A stretch of 64,000 nucleotides of DNA from an uncultured Bacillota bacterium (GCA_937973635.1 CALJJZ010000035.1:107513-171512); one strand, 5' to 3'. Positions 1-10,445 are shown, counted from the stretch's first letter. Translations and numbers: made by a program. The notes: a model not told the origin generated them from the sequence alone.

Positions 1-1387
1 GCACCTTCTCCATAACCAGGCCAAGCCCCACAAAGACGGCGCCCACAGTGGCAAGGTAGATCACCAGGTAAAGCGGGCCAAGGGGAGCAACCATGCCAAA
101 GATAACCCCCAGCTGGGCGGAACAGGGGATAGCAATGCCCAGCAGGGCAGTGGCAATGATCCGTTCCCGCTGGGAGCCGAGCAAACGCGTTGTAATCGTA
201 GCCATGGTAACACAGCCAAGGCCCAGGATAATGGGTATGACGGCCCTTCCGTTCAGCCCCATTTTAACCAGGAGCCTGTCCATTAAAGTAGCCACACGGG
301 GCAGGTAACCCGAGTCCTCCATGAGGGAAAGGCTGAAGTAAAACCCGGCCACTAGGGGCATAAGCAATCCCAGCAGGTAGACCATAGTCATGGTCAGGAG
401 GCCGTATTCGCCCGCCAGGATGTAGGCCATCAGCGACCCCGGAGTAAAGATGCGTTCTATCAGCCTTTCCACCAGGGGCACGTAGTATCCTTCCATGACT
501 ACTTCTTCAGTAAAATCCACCACTACCTGGGCAATAAACACACCGATAAAGTAATACATGCCTATAAGGCTGAGGATTAAAAGGGGCAGACCCGTGCTTG
601 TGCGCAGCATCATCTGTCCCAGGCGGACAGCAAAGCCGGTGCCGGCGCTGCTTTCTTTGACTACCGCCTTTACTATCTCATTAACACGGTTACGGCGGAG
701 CAGGTAGATCTCCTCCTGCTTCCCTGCGGCCCCTTCGGGCATCTGCGGTGGTATTTCCACAGAAGGATCCTCTTCCAGGTAAAGGAGCGCTTCCCTCGCC
801 GAGGGGAAATAAGCCAGGAGAGGTGCCAGCAGAGCATCGACCTGACTGACCCTTTTACCCCGGGAGGCCCCGGCCAGGGCTGCCTTTACTTCCTCCAGCC
901 CCTCTCCCCTGACAGCTACAGTAGGAATGACAGGCACTCCCAGCTCCTCTGCCAAAACCCGATGGTCGATTTCTATCCCGTTTTGCTGCGCTTCATCCAC
1001 CATGTTCAGGGCCACAACCAGGGGTATGCCCATATCAATGAGCTGCTGCGTAAGGAAAAGATCCCTTTCCAGGTGCATGGCATTTACAATATTAATAATT
1101 ATATCGGCCTGCAGGATGACATCCCGGGCCACCCTCTCCTCGTCATTAAACGAAGAAACGCCGTAAATCCCGGGCGTATCCAGCAACAGGTCCTCTCCCA
1201 GCGCGCTCTGGCTGATCTCCACAGTCGTGCCGGGAAAATTGGAGACCTCTACATAACGGTTGGTTAAAGCATTAAAAATAACAGACTTTCCTACATTGGG
1301 GTTGCCGGCAAGGACAATAACCCTCTTGCCGCTTTTGCCCCCAAACTCTCTGGCCAGCTTCTTATTGTTAATCCGCGTCAGCACCAC
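1..1387 (-). CDS. feoB: Ferrous iron transport protein B (FeoB), 3' end beyond window
   Basis: Reverse complement reads ...INNKKLAREFGGKSGKRVIVLAGNPNVGKSVIFNALTNRYVEVSNFPGTTVEIS...LLLDTPGIYGVSSF..., i.e. FeoB G1 and G3 motifs; GTG start near 1387 inferred; ORF runs off the left edge. Confidence 0.9.
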   Translation of the reverse strand, partial: MVLTRINNKKLAREFGGKSGKRVIVLAGNPNVGKSVIFNALTNRYVEVSNFPGTTVEISQSALGEDLLLDTPGIYGVSSFNDEERVARDVILQADIIINIVNAMHLERDLFLTQQLIDMGIPLVVALNMVDEAQQNGIEIDHRVLAEELGVPVIPTVAVRGEGLEEVKAALAGASRGKRVSQVDALLAPLLAYFPSAREALLYLEEDPSVEIPPQMPEGAAGKQEEIYLLRRNRVNEIVKAVVKESSAGTGFAVRLGQMMLRTSTGLPLLILSLIGMYYFIGVFIAQVVVDFTEEVVMEGYYVPLVERLIERIFTPGSLMAYILAGEYGLLTMTMVYLLGLLMPLVAGFYFSLSLMEDSGYLPRVATLMDRLLVKMGLNGRAVIPIILGLGCVTMATITTRLLGSQRERIIATALLGIAIPCSAQLGVIFGMVAPLGPLYLVIYLATVGAVFVGLGLVMEKV

Positions 1388-1500
1388 GGCACGTTCCCGC
1401 CTTCCCCCGACCCATCACTATCATGTTTGGCTGTGCCTATTTTTATGCCGAAAATTAATAAGTTAGAAGCCCTGAAGCCCTAATGAAGCAATAATAATGA

Positions 1501-1719
1501 TCAGGCCGGTTCTACGGTAATACGCCGCGCCAGTCCCCTGCCGATGGCCAGTTCCTGGTGCCCCCGGCGAATAACCACCGGCCCGTAAGGCAGTTTCTCG
1601 GTGCAGGTTATCTCCGTTCCTTCCGTCACGCCAAAACGGATAGCCTTAACCCGCATCTGCGGGTCTTCAATATTTTTAATAATCAATTTTTCTCCTGTTT
1701 TTGCCTGCTCCAGCGTCAT
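1501..1719 (-). CDS. feoA: FeoA family iron transport protein
   Basis: MTLEQAKTGEKLIIKNIEDPQMRVKAIRFGVTEGTEITCTEKLPYGPVVIRRGHQELAIGRGLARRITVEPA is FeoA-like; adjacent to feoB; internal ATG at 1719 preferred over the 1800 start. Confidence 0.85.
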   Translation of the reverse strand: MTLEQAKTGEKLIIKNIEDPQMRVKAIRFGVTEGTEITCTEKLPYGPVVIRRGHQELAIGRGLARRITVEPA

Positions 1720-1809
1720 CTGATTCAAACCTCCTTCAGCAGTATATGCACACCGGAGGGATTTGGGGAAGGCCCGCCGGTTTGGAAATTGGCTTAACAT
1801 TTTTAATAT

Positions 1810-1824
1810 TGATAACTATTATCA
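1810..1824. promoter_or_regulatory. Candidate Fur box upstream of feoAB
   Basis: TGATAACTATTATCA: TGATAA-CTA-TTATCA inverted repeat, one mismatch from the Bacillus-type 7-1-7 Fur box TGATAATnATTATCA. Confidence 0.65.
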
Positions 1825-1921
1825 GTAGTTGCGAAAAAAATAATCCAAAACCCATGCAATAACCACATACAATGAGACCTATTCTCACTTAATTAAATCT
1901 TATCCCGAAAAAGCCCCCTTG

Positions 1922-3022
1922 TCAAGGTTTTTTTCGGGCAGAAATTTTTTCCTCCAGAGGCTCGAAGACCACGCTGTAAATCAGCTGTTCCAGGGCCTCC
2001 TCGCCGGGGAGACGGCCGGTTTTAATGCGCAGATCCACTTCTTTTAGTTCAGCAAGCAGGTACGGTAAAGAGGCGGCAGGGAAATTGGTCAACTGTTCCT
2101 GCAGCCTGGCCGCCACGAACGGGGGCACCTGCAGAGCGGCGGCCATCTTTCCGGGCGCCAGCCCCTGTTCCTGCAGGAGCCGGGCACGGTATAACAGGCG
2201 GAAATGGCGTATAATTAAAGCGAGGATACGCAGCGGCGGTTCATTCCGCCGACGTATTTTATGGAAATGGTAGAGGGCAGCCACGGCATTTTTTTTCCCC
2301 AGCTCGTCCACCAAGCTAAAAACATCGCCCTGAAGATTCTCTGAAACCAGCATCTCCACATGGGAAGATTCGATTCTCCGGCCATGCTCAAGGAAAAGGA
2401 GCAGTTTGTCCAGCTCGCGGCGCAGCAGGTCAAGGTTCTCACCGCTTCTTTCCAGGAGCAGCGCCAGTGCAGCCGCGTCTATTTCCTTGTCCCCTTTTTT
2501 CAGTTCGTCGCGTGCCCAGCGGGCCAGGGCAGCACCCTTGAGCGGGGGGAAATCCACTAGCACCCCCTGTGCCTCCAGGTATTTAATCAGTTTCCTGCGC
2601 CTGTCCACCTCCGGCACAGAAAAGATAAGCAGCGTCTCTTCCAGCCCGGCAGCAAGAACTGAGGCCAGCCATGCTTCCGTAGGAAGATCATCCCGGGAGC
2701 CGCTTTTTCCGGGAAGAGGCTCCCCTCCATCTCCGGCAGCGGCTTTCTTCTTAGTCTCAGAGCCAAAATAGGGCGCATCTTTGACCAGCAGGACACGGCC
2801 CCGGCCAAAGATAGTGAGCTGGGCCACCTCCTGCAGCAGCTCTCTCCAGGGCACCTTTTTGCCGTCAATCCTCAGCAAATCGGGCGCAGCCCCCTTTTGA
2901 GCCAGCAGCTCCAGCATGATGCCCAGCAGCTCCTCTTTCAGCGTCTCCTCGGCGCCGACAAAAAGATAAAGGGGGCGCAGTTTTCCCTTTTTCAATTCCA
3001 GCCTGGCCTGACGATAGTCCAT
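1922..3022 (-). CDS. holA: DNA polymerase III delta subunit
   Basis: 366 aa, MDYRQARLELKKGKLRPLYLFVGAEETLKEE...; typical HolA N-terminus and C-terminal helical region. Confidence 0.85.
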   Translation of the reverse strand: MDYRQARLELKKGKLRPLYLFVGAEETLKEELLGIMLELLAQKGAAPDLLRIDGKKVPWRELLQEVAQLTIFGRGRVLLVKDAPYFGSETKKKAAAGDGGEPLPGKSGSRDDLPTEAWLASVLAAGLEETLLIFSVPEVDRRRKLIKYLEAQGVLVDFPPLKGAALARWARDELKKGDKEIDAAALALLLERSGENLDLLRRELDKLLLFLEHGRRIESSHVEMLVSENLQGDVFSLVDELGKKNAVAALYHFHKIRRRNEPPLRILALIIRHFRLLYRARLLQEQGLAPGKMAAALQVPPFVAARLQEQLTNFPAASLPYLLAELKEVDLRIKTGRLPGEEALEQLIYSVVFEPLEEKISARKKP

Positions 3023-3103
3023 CTTTACCTCCTGTGGCCAAAATGCCCCGTCCTGCTTTGAGGTTAGTATTCTCCCTGTATCGCCTTTATTCCTCCTTGC
3101 CGT

Positions 3104-4822
3104 TTAATCACCTTTCCAGGAGGGGACCATACAGACAGGGAGCTCGGCGGCACAGTCATAGTGCCCTTCTTCACCCGGCTGAGGCTGCAGCAGGGGTTCT
3201 TGCAGGGAAGCAGGAATGGAGATGCCCATGGCCAAATAAGCGCCGGCCAGGTGCTGGCGGAAAAGGACTTCAAAGGGTGCCGCCAAGTGATAGGGCATGC
3301 TGTCCACCCACCAGGTGAAATCGCTGCCTTCAGCTTTATAGATGCTGCCCATGGCCTTTTGCAGAGCATGGGGCGCAGGGGACTTTGCCGCCCACTTTTG
3401 CACAGCCTGCCGCGTTTCCAGGAGGCGATTCCAGATCCTGTTTTTATGCTCTGTGCCAATCCAGCGTGCCAGGTTATGGTCAACCCATGAACCGGTAGCC
3501 AGGTGGGTGATCCTTCTTTTGGGCGGGTTTTCGGCCAGGTAAGCGGCCACTGTAACCGTTTTAAGATAAGGGTCGGCAGCAAGCTTGCCATAGAGGGCGT
3601 GGAGAAACTCGTTTTTCTCGCCGGCATACCACTCCCACGCGTTCTCCCCGTCCAGGGCGATGGTCACAAGGTAATTCCCGCTGCTCCCCTGCAATTTTTC
3701 CCGGATTACCTGCAGGCGGTGCACCAGATCCCCTGCTGCAGCGTGGGCCGACATATGCTGATAAACAAAGCCAATCCGGTCGGAAAGGTGATGGTCCCGG
3801 AAAATTATGGGCAGCTCCACCCCTTCACCGCAGGCCAGATAGGGCTGGTAAAGGACTTCGGGGTTCAAGACATGTCCATATCCGTCCCGGTAGATCTCCA
3901 GATCCAGGGAACGGGCCAGAATCTGTTCATCGGTAATGGTCCACTTCAGACCCAGATCCGCCAGAAGAGGGAGGGTTTCCGGGCTGACTGCCATTTCCGG
4001 CGGCCAAAAACCGCACGCTTCCGCGTCAAAGAGCCGTCGGTACTGGCTTAAAGCCATCTCCACCTGTGCCCTGGCATCTTCGGGAAAAGCAAAACGCTGC
4101 GGCAAAGCCAGGCCGGGCGTGGCGCGCAGCGCCGTGTAGTTGTCCACCAAAAGAGGGATAATGGGATGATAATAAGCTGTGGTTATGATCTCTATCTGCC
4201 CTTTTTTTTGCAGGCGGCGGTGCACAGGGATAACGTCTTCCATCAGGGAAAAATGGTACTTCAACAATTCTTCCTTTTCCTTTTCCGAAAAGTTGCGGCC
4301 TTTAAGCTCAAGGCCATGCAAAAAAGCATCCTGTCTGCGGATCTCCGGGTCAATCCAGACCAGGTTAAACCAGACCTGCAGATCAAGGTAATCCTGCACA
4401 GTGTACCGCTGCCGCGCCCTTTCTATCTCCTCCGGCCCCGGGGCATGGAGGCCGCGTCTTTCCAGGAGCTGCCGGTAATAGGGGTATCTGGCAATTACCC
4501 GGTCATGCTGAATATCAAAATAATGGCGCAGCAGGAAAGATTGCTCTCGGGCATCAAGTTCCCGCGCCTTTTTCATTACCGCCAGGTAAAGATCTGCAGC
4601 CCCCTCCTCCAGGTAACCCTCGAGCTGCGCCAAAAGAGAAGGGCTCAAGCTGAAAGTGGCCCTGATCTCCAGGTACTGCTCCAGGAGAGAGGCCATGCGC
4701 AGATAATCCTTGGCGGCATGGAGCCTTACCCAGGGCATAATAAAAAGGCCCCGTTGCTCGTCCCGATAATAGGGCTGGTGCTGGTTCCAGACAAAGGCAA
4801 CATGGAGGATTTTTTCTGTCAC
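3104..4822 (-). CDS. Glycoside hydrolase family 57 protein
   Basis: LHVAFVWNQHQPYYRD, FSLSPSLLAQLEGYL, EIITTAYYHPIIPLL, GFWPPEMAVS motifs of GH57. Confidence 0.85.
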   Translation of the reverse strand: MTEKILHVAFVWNQHQPYYRDEQRGLFIMPWVRLHAAKDYLRMASLLEQYLEIRATFSLSPSLLAQLEGYLEEGAADLYLAVMKKARELDAREQSFLLRHYFDIQHDRVIARYPYYRQLLERRGLHAPGPEEIERARQRYTVQDYLDLQVWFNLVWIDPEIRRQDAFLHGLELKGRNFSEKEKEELLKYHFSLMEDVIPVHRRLQKKGQIEIITTAYYHPIIPLLVDNYTALRATPGLALPQRFAFPEDARAQVEMALSQYRRLFDAEACGFWPPEMAVSPETLPLLADLGLKWTITDEQILARSLDLEIYRDGYGHVLNPEVLYQPYLACGEGVELPIIFRDHHLSDRIGFVYQHMSAHAAAGDLVHRLQVIREKLQGSSGNYLVTIALDGENAWEWYAGEKNEFLHALYGKLAADPYLKTVTVAAYLAENPPKRRITHLATGSWVDHNLARWIGTEHKNRIWNRLLETRQAVQKWAAKSPAPHALQKAMGSIYKAEGSDFTWWVDSMPYHLAAPFEVLFRQHLAGAYLAMGISIPASLQEPLLQPQPGEEGHYDCAAELPVCMVPSWKGD

Positions 4823-4988
4823 CTGCTTACCCTCTTTCTTATTGCGGCCATCGTTTTTTCCCCTTTGCCGAGCATACTCTAAAAAACAAACTTAGCTTTC
4901 CCTTACGGTTTTTTTTTATACTGCTCTGTGCCGCGGCTATAAATATCCTTTTTAGGGGTTATAATAGCTGCAGGGAAAAGAAAAAGGG

Positions 4989-5540
4989 GTGATTTTAAAA
5001 GTGCGTGCAAGCGCCGTCGAAGGGCTGTCCCCGGCAGAAAAGCTCCCTTTATTTTATGGAAAAGATCGGCTGATTCTGCTTACGCGGGACCCGTACTGGC
5101 TTTATACTTACTGGGAGGTTACCCCTGCCGCAAGGCAGCGCCTGGAAAAGGAAGGGCAGCGCTGCTGGGAACACCTCAGTCTGGCCCTGAGGGTAAAACG
5201 TTATGCCGACTCCGCCATGCTCAAGGAGGAGAGCTGTTACCATCTTCCCATAAACCATACTGCCGACAACTGGTGTCTAGAAGTAGGCGTGCCGGACCGT
5301 TATTACCAGGTTGAACTGGGAGCACAGGTTCCGGGAAAAGGTTTTATCGCCCTGCTTTGTTCCAATATGGTCAAAACGCCCCGCGATGAGATGAGCAGCC
5401 TCATTGATGAAAACTGGCGTCTGCCGGACTGGCAGGCAAAGCGCCTTTACCGCCGCATCACCCGGGGCAGTATCAGCTCCCTGGAAATGTCCGCGTGGGG
5501 CGGGGGCAGTATCATTCCTGAGAGGAGAGAAAAAAATTGA
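4989..5540 (+). CDS. DUF4912-like protein next to GH57
   Basis: PLFYGKDRLILLTRDPYWLYTYWEVTPAARQ pattern; stop overlaps start of the next GH57 gene. Confidence 0.7.
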   Translation: MILKVRASAVEGLSPAEKLPLFYGKDRLILLTRDPYWLYTYWEVTPAARQRLEKEGQRCWEHLSLALRVKRYADSAMLKEESCYHLPINHTADNWCLEVGVPDRYYQVELGAQVPGKGFIALLCSNMVKTPRDEMSSLIDENWRLPDWQAKRLYRRITRGSISSLEMSAWGGGSIIPERREKN

Positions 5541-7180
5541 CGCCGGGAGGCTATCTCGCTTTTATTTTCCATGCCCATCTTCCTTATGTGCGCCATCCCG
5601 AGTACCAGCAGTCGCTGGAGGAAAAATGGTTTTTTGAGGCCCTGACCGAGTGTTACATTCCCCTGCTGCGCGTTTTCCAGGGTCTTGCCGCCGACCATAT
5701 AGATTATGCCGTTACTTTTTCCCTTTCTCCCACCTTGTTGTCCATGCTGGAAGATCCTTTCCTGCAGGAACGCTATGCCACTTACCTGGCCGGCCTGCAG
5801 GAGCTGGCCCGTAAAGAAGAAGCCAGGACAGCGGGAGACCCGCTGTTTTCGCCCTTGGCTGCCATGTACCGGGAGAGGCTCGATTATGCCGCCTATCTTT
5901 TCCATGAAAAATATGCCAAACGCCTGGTCAACGCCTTCCGCGAGCTGCAGGACCAGGGCAAAGTGGAAATTATTACTTCGGCAGCCACCCACGGTTACCT
6001 GCCCCTTCTGGCCGTACAGCGGGAAGCGGTTTACGCCCAGCTGGTAACGGGCATTGATTGCTACCGCCAAATTTTCGGCACCCCCCCCCGCGGCATCTGG
6101 CTGCCGGAATGTGCCTATGACCCGGTACTGGAAGATATACTGGGCGAGCTGGGGCTGCAATATTTCGTTACAGCTACCCACGGCGTCCTCTACGCCAGCC
6201 CCCGCCCCAAATACGGCGTTTACAGCCCTATCCTGACCCCAGGAGGCCTGGCCGCCTTCGGGCGGGATCCGGAAACATCACACCAGGTGTGGAGCGCCAA
6301 GGAAGGTTATCCCGGTGACTACTTCTACCGCGAGTTTTACCGCGACATCGGTTACGACCTGGAGATGGAGTATATCGGCGAGCACCTCCATCCCGCCTAC
6401 CTGCGCGGCAATACCGGCTTTAAGTATTATCGCATTACCGGGCCCGGCGAACACAAGGAGGTCTATAACCAACGGCTGGCCCTGCAAAAAGCATGGGATC
6501 ATGCGGCCAACTTCAAATTTAACCGGGAAAAACAGCTTGAATACTACGGCGGAGTAATGGACCGCCCGCCGCTGGTAGTAGCCCCGTATGATGCGGAGCT
6601 GTTTGGCCACTGGTGGTTTGAAGGTCCCCAGTGGCTGGATTACCTCTGCCGTATGTTGCACGGTCAACAGTTCTTGCAGCTGATCACTCCCGGCCAGTAC
6701 CTGGATCAGGGTTATACGCTGCAACTATCTACGCCCAATATCTCCAGCTGGGGCGATAAAGGATATCATGAAGTCTGGCTCAACGCCAGAAATGACTGGC
6801 TCTACCGGCACCTGCACCATGCCGCAGAAAGGATGATCGAGATGGCTACCGGCCACCCCCGGGCCGAAGGGGCCGTCAAGGAAGCCCTCACCCAGGCTGC
6901 CCGGGAGCTGCTGCTGGCCCAAAGCAGTGACTGGCCTTTTATCATGACGGCCGGGACCATGGACCGTTACGCCGAGACCCGCGTCAGTAAGCACCTGCTC
7001 CGCTTCCTGGCTCTGGACCGCCAGATCCGGGAAGAAAAGATCGATCTGCCTTGGCTGCGCTCTATTGCCGCCGCCGACAACCTCTTTCCCGAACTCGATT
7101 ACCGGGTTTTCCAGAGCCTGGAGTCTACGGTGCCGGTGGAAAAAGGGGAGCTGGAAAAAGCGGGCAGTAAAAGGGCGTAA
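5537..7180 (+). CDS. GH57 / DUF1957 protein, putative GH57 1,4-alpha-glucan branching enzyme
   Basis: GYLAFIFHAHLPYVRHPEY, GIWLPECAYDP, PYDAELFGHWWFEGP motifs. Confidence 0.85.
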   Translation: MTPGGYLAFIFHAHLPYVRHPEYQQSLEEKWFFEALTECYIPLLRVFQGLAADHIDYAVTFSLSPTLLSMLEDPFLQERYATYLAGLQELARKEEARTAGDPLFSPLAAMYRERLDYAAYLFHEKYAKRLVNAFRELQDQGKVEIITSAATHGYLPLLAVQREAVYAQLVTGIDCYRQIFGTPPRGIWLPECAYDPVLEDILGELGLQYFVTATHGVLYASPRPKYGVYSPILTPGGLAAFGRDPETSHQVWSAKEGYPGDYFYREFYRDIGYDLEMEYIGEHLHPAYLRGNTGFKYYRITGPGEHKEVYNQRLALQKAWDHAANFKFNREKQLEYYGGVMDRPPLVVAPYDAELFGHWWFEGPQWLDYLCRMLHGQQFLQLITPGQYLDQGYTLQLSTPNISSWGDKGYHEVWLNARNDWLYRHLHHAAERMIEMATGHPRAEGAVKEALTQAARELLLAQSSDWPFIMTAGTMDRYAETRVSKHLLRFLALDRQIREEKIDLPWLRSIAAADNLFPELDYRVFQSLESTVPVEKGELEKAGSKRA

Positions 7181-7279
7181 ACCACAGGAGCGCGGCAGAT
7201 CCACGGCGTCCGCAGTCTTGACTTTCCCACAAATTTGGCATAAATTAAGCGGGAGGGGTTAAAAATTATGGATTAAAGA

Positions 7280-7972
7280 TTGCCGGAGAAGGATTGTGGG
7301 CTTATGTTTGGATACATGCTGGATAAAGAAGAGATGGGGTCCTACATCGGCGCCTACAAGCACGCCCAGGCCGCCTTCTCCCGGAAAGACCCCCTAGAGA
7401 TGGCAAAACTGAGCGGCACCGTGTTCGACTCTGAAAAATCCTCCTTTACCGTAACCAGCCTGGGACAAATACTGGAAGTAAAGTACCCTGAAGGCACCAT
7501 CCGTTTTGGCGGCACAGCCCTTTCCCCCAGGTGGAACTGGCGCCTCATTGTCTTAAACTATCTGGCCAGAGCCGATGCCACTCCCCTTACAGGCGAGCTC
7601 ATTACCTATAAAGAGCTGGAGGGAGGCGCTGTCTTTTTCCCCGCTTTCTACAAGATGAACAACGTCCGCCTGATGGAGGCCCTCTCCGGCAAATCCCTGC
7701 CAGAGATCAAAAAAGCCTGCCTAGCCTTAAAAGCCCTATTAAAAGAGGAAGCCGATCTCAGCGCCGTCTTCCTTTTCCTGCCCAGGTTTCCCATCATGCT
7801 GAAACTCTGGTTGCCCGATGAAGAGATGGCTGGATCGGCCAATATATTATTTGATGCCAGTGCAAACCACTACCTGCATACCGAAGACATTGCCGTGGCC
7901 GTTTCCCTTATTGTGGACTTCCTTATTGACAGTATGCAGGAAGGGAGGAAGGGACAGGACCTATCCCTTTAA
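7280..7972 (+). CDS. DUF3786-like protein
   Basis: 230 aa; GQILEVKYPEGTIRFGGTALSPRWNWRLIVLNYLARADATPLTGELITYKELEGG; start may be the ATG near 7304. Confidence 0.6.
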   Translation: MPEKDCGLMFGYMLDKEEMGSYIGAYKHAQAAFSRKDPLEMAKLSGTVFDSEKSSFTVTSLGQILEVKYPEGTIRFGGTALSPRWNWRLIVLNYLARADATPLTGELITYKELEGGAVFFPAFYKMNNVRLMEALSGKSLPEIKKACLALKALLKEEADLSAVFLFLPRFPIMLKLWLPDEEMAGSANILFDASANHYLHTEDIAVAVSLIVDFLIDSMQEGRKGQDLSL

Positions 7973-7984
7973 ATAAAAAAGCCC

Positions 7985-8359
7985 TCAGAGGCATTTGCCT
8001 TCCCGCAGCACCTCACCCTTCCGCGTATCCAGGCAGGGGCATACATTTTCCGGGATATTGTCAAAACGGCAGGGACAGTAAAAATCCCCGTACCGCCGGT
8101 ACTTCTGCAGGAGCCCTTCCTTTACCAGCCCTTTATCTTCGTTAAAGACATACCCTTTGAGCCTGGCGTACGTTTCTATGCGCTCACTAATTTCCGCTTC
8201 CGGTTCCATGGGAAAGCGTTCCGCCCTGATTTCCGGCTCCGTTTCCCGGATTTCAAGGCGGGCGGCACAGATAGGGCAGATCACCTGTTTGCCCACAAAG
8301 ACCTCTTCGCCATACATAAAATTTATGCGGCAAACAGGACAGTAGATTTTTAGTTTCAT
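7985..8359 (-). CDS. Ferredoxin-thioredoxin reductase catalytic domain protein with zinc ribbon
   Basis: CPVCRINFMYGEE...CPIC and C-terminal YGDFYCPCRFDNIPENVCPCLD FTR-type cysteine pattern. Confidence 0.8.
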   Translation of the reverse strand: MKLKIYCPVCRINFMYGEEVFVGKQVICPICAARLEIRETEPEIRAERFPMEPEAEISERIETYARLKGYVFNEDKGLVKEGLLQKYRRYGDFYCPCRFDNIPENVCPCLDTRKGEVLREGKCL

Positions 8360-8610
8360 TAACGCAGGGCCTCCTCGATCTCCTCCGGTTTAAAGCCCTG
8401 GATCACCTTTCCGTTGATTACCAGCACAGGGAAAGAAGTCCTTCCCGTAAGCCTTTTTACTTCCTCCACAGCTTTTTTTTGCGTATCGCCGCTGATTAAG
8501 TCCACCTCAATACAGTCAAAGGCAACAGCATTTTTTTCCAGCAACTGCTTGGTCTTTTTGCACCACGGGCAGGTACTGAGGGAATAAAGCGTAATCATGA
8601 CAGCCAACAC
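8359..8610 (-). CDS. Glutaredoxin-like protein
   Basis: LYSLSTCPWCKKTKQLLEKNAVAFDCIEVD...GRTSFPVLVINGKVIQGFKPEEI; CPWC active site; start may be the internal ATG of MITLYS. Confidence 0.85.
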   Translation of the reverse strand: MLAVMITLYSLSTCPWCKKTKQLLEKNAVAFDCIEVDLISGDTQKKAVEEVKRLTGRTSFPVLVINGKVIQGFKPEEIEEALR

Positions 8611-8677
8611 TCCTTCGCAAATTAATTAAGGCCCGGCACAGGATCAAAACTAAATTTAAAGCATAACTTTATTGTTG

Positions 8678-8696
8678 ATTATTATACAATAATAAT
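8678..8696. promoter_or_regulatory. Inverted repeat upstream of glutaredoxin/FTR genes (PerR/Fur-like operator candidate)
   Basis: ATTATTA-TACAA-TAATAAT perfect 7-bp arms. Confidence 0.35.
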
Positions 8697-8819
8697 TTGC
8701 CGCATGGCAAGGGTAACAGCAAAAAACAGGGCAGGGGCGGCGTTGCGGCAGAAGCGCCGCCCCTGCTTGCGGCTTAACCGTAGACCCGGCCGATGGGGAA
8801 GAGGCGCTGAGACATTGCC

Positions 8820-10211
8820 TTACCTTTCTGCCGCAGATTTAACCTTTGCTGCAGGTTTAACTTCTTTATACGCCTCCGTACTAAAGAATTCCCTGGTCAG
8901 CTTGATGACCACGCCGCTTAAAGCAAAAAGGGCGATGATATTGGGGATAGCCATCAGGGCATTGAGGGTGTCGGCCACGTTCCAGACCATCTTCAAACCG
9001 CCAAAGGCGCCGACAAAAAGGAAGGGAATCCAGATGATCCTGTAGGGTATGATAATCCTGGTGCCAAAGAGGTACTCGGCGCACTTTTCCCCGTAGTAAC
9101 ACCAGACGATGGTGGTCGTATAAGCAAAGAGAATTACGCCGATAGCCACAAGGGCGCTGCCCAGGCCGGGCAGACCCACGTCAAAGGCTGCCGCCGTCAG
9201 GGAAGCGCCGGTTAAGCCCGAGTACCAGCGTCCCGAGGTCAAGATGGCCAGGGCCGTCATGCTACAGATGACAATCGTATCGGTAAATACTTCAAACAAA
9301 CCCCATACGCCCTGCCGCACAGGGTGGTCGACCTTGGCGGCGGAGTGGGCGATGGGGGTGCTGCCCAGGCCCGCCTCGTTGGAAAAAACGCCCCGGGCGA
9401 TACCATAACGCAGCGTCATCATAATCGTGGCACCGGCAAAGCCCCCCACAGCGGCGGCAGGCCTGAAAGCATGGTAGAAAATCAGGCCAAAAGCCGCCGG
9501 CACATGTTTTATGTTAAGGATAATAACAATCATGGCGGCAACAATATAAAACACGGCCATAAAGGGAACGACTGTTTTGGTCACTTCGGCTATCCTTTTA
9601 ATCCCGCCGATGGTAACGATGCCGGTAAAAAAGGCAAGGATAATTGCTGTCCAAATGAAGGGCACGCCAAAGGTGGAATGCAGCACATCGGCCATGGAGT
9701 TTGCCTGCACCATATTGCCGATGCCGAGGGCGGCCAGGGCGCCAAAAATACTGAAAATTACCGCCAGCCAGGGCATTTTCAGGCCGTTTTTAATATAATA
9801 CATGGGGCCGCCGGCCACCACGCCGCCCTTAAATTCACGGTAATGGACGCCCAGGGTAACCTCTGCATAGTTGGTGACCATGCCCAAGAAGCCGCAGACC
9901 CACATCCAGAAGATGGCCCCCGGGCCGCCGATGGCGATGGCCGTGCCCACCCCGGCGATATTGCCTACACCTACGGTAGAGGCAATAGCTGTGGTCAGGG
10001 CCTTGAAAGGAGAAATATCCCCTTTGTCCTTTTCATCCACATAGCGGATTTTGTGCCAGATCTCCCGGCAAGCCCTGCCAAACTGGGTAAACTGCAGGAA
10101 ACGCAAACGCAGCGTAAAATAAAGCCCCACGCCAACGATGAGGATCAGCATCGGCGGTCCCCAAACAATACCGTTTAACCAGTCATTAAAAGCCAGCAAC
10201 GCCGCACCCAT
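8820..10211 (-). CDS. Alanine/glycine:cation (AGCS family) symporter
   Basis: 463 aa membrane protein with AGCS signatures: ALTTAIASTVGVGNIAGVGTAIAIGGPGAIFWMWV, GVFSNEAGLGSTPIAHSAAKVDHPVRQG. Confidence 0.92.
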   Translation of the reverse strand: MGAALLAFNDWLNGIVWGPPMLILIVGVGLYFTLRLRFLQFTQFGRACREIWHKIRYVDEKDKGDISPFKALTTAIASTVGVGNIAGVGTAIAIGGPGAIFWMWVCGFLGMVTNYAEVTLGVHYREFKGGVVAGGPMYYIKNGLKMPWLAVIFSIFGALAALGIGNMVQANSMADVLHSTFGVPFIWTAIILAFFTGIVTIGGIKRIAEVTKTVVPFMAVFYIVAAMIVIILNIKHVPAAFGLIFYHAFRPAAAVGGFAGATIMMTLRYGIARGVFSNEAGLGSTPIAHSAAKVDHPVRQGVWGLFEVFTDTIVICSMTALAILTSGRWYSGLTGASLTAAAFDVGLPGLGSALVAIGVILFAYTTTIVWCYYGEKCAEYLFGTRIIIPYRIIWIPFLFVGAFGGLKMVWNVADTLNALMAIPNIIALFALSGVVIKLTREFFSTEAYKEVKPAAKVKSAAER

Positions 10212-10445
10212 AAAAAAATAAATCCCTCCTTTTGAAAATCGCTTCCCTAATATTTTTCAAGGGATGTTTCAAGAATCCTTTTTTTATTAATAATATTTCA
10301 AAAAAATAAATATTTATGCCGGAAGCCGCCTTAACGGCAGTCGGTAAAAATGCGGGAGATTTGTGGCAGGATAATGGGAAAAAATAAAGAAGTTATACGT
10401 CTATGGGATAATTTGACGTTTAATTTTTAGCGGGGAGGCGGAGTT

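Noticed and set aside
9324-10178. 284-aa plus-strand ORF rich in Gly/His/Asn
   Set aside because: Exactly antisense to the AGCS symporter; shadow ORF
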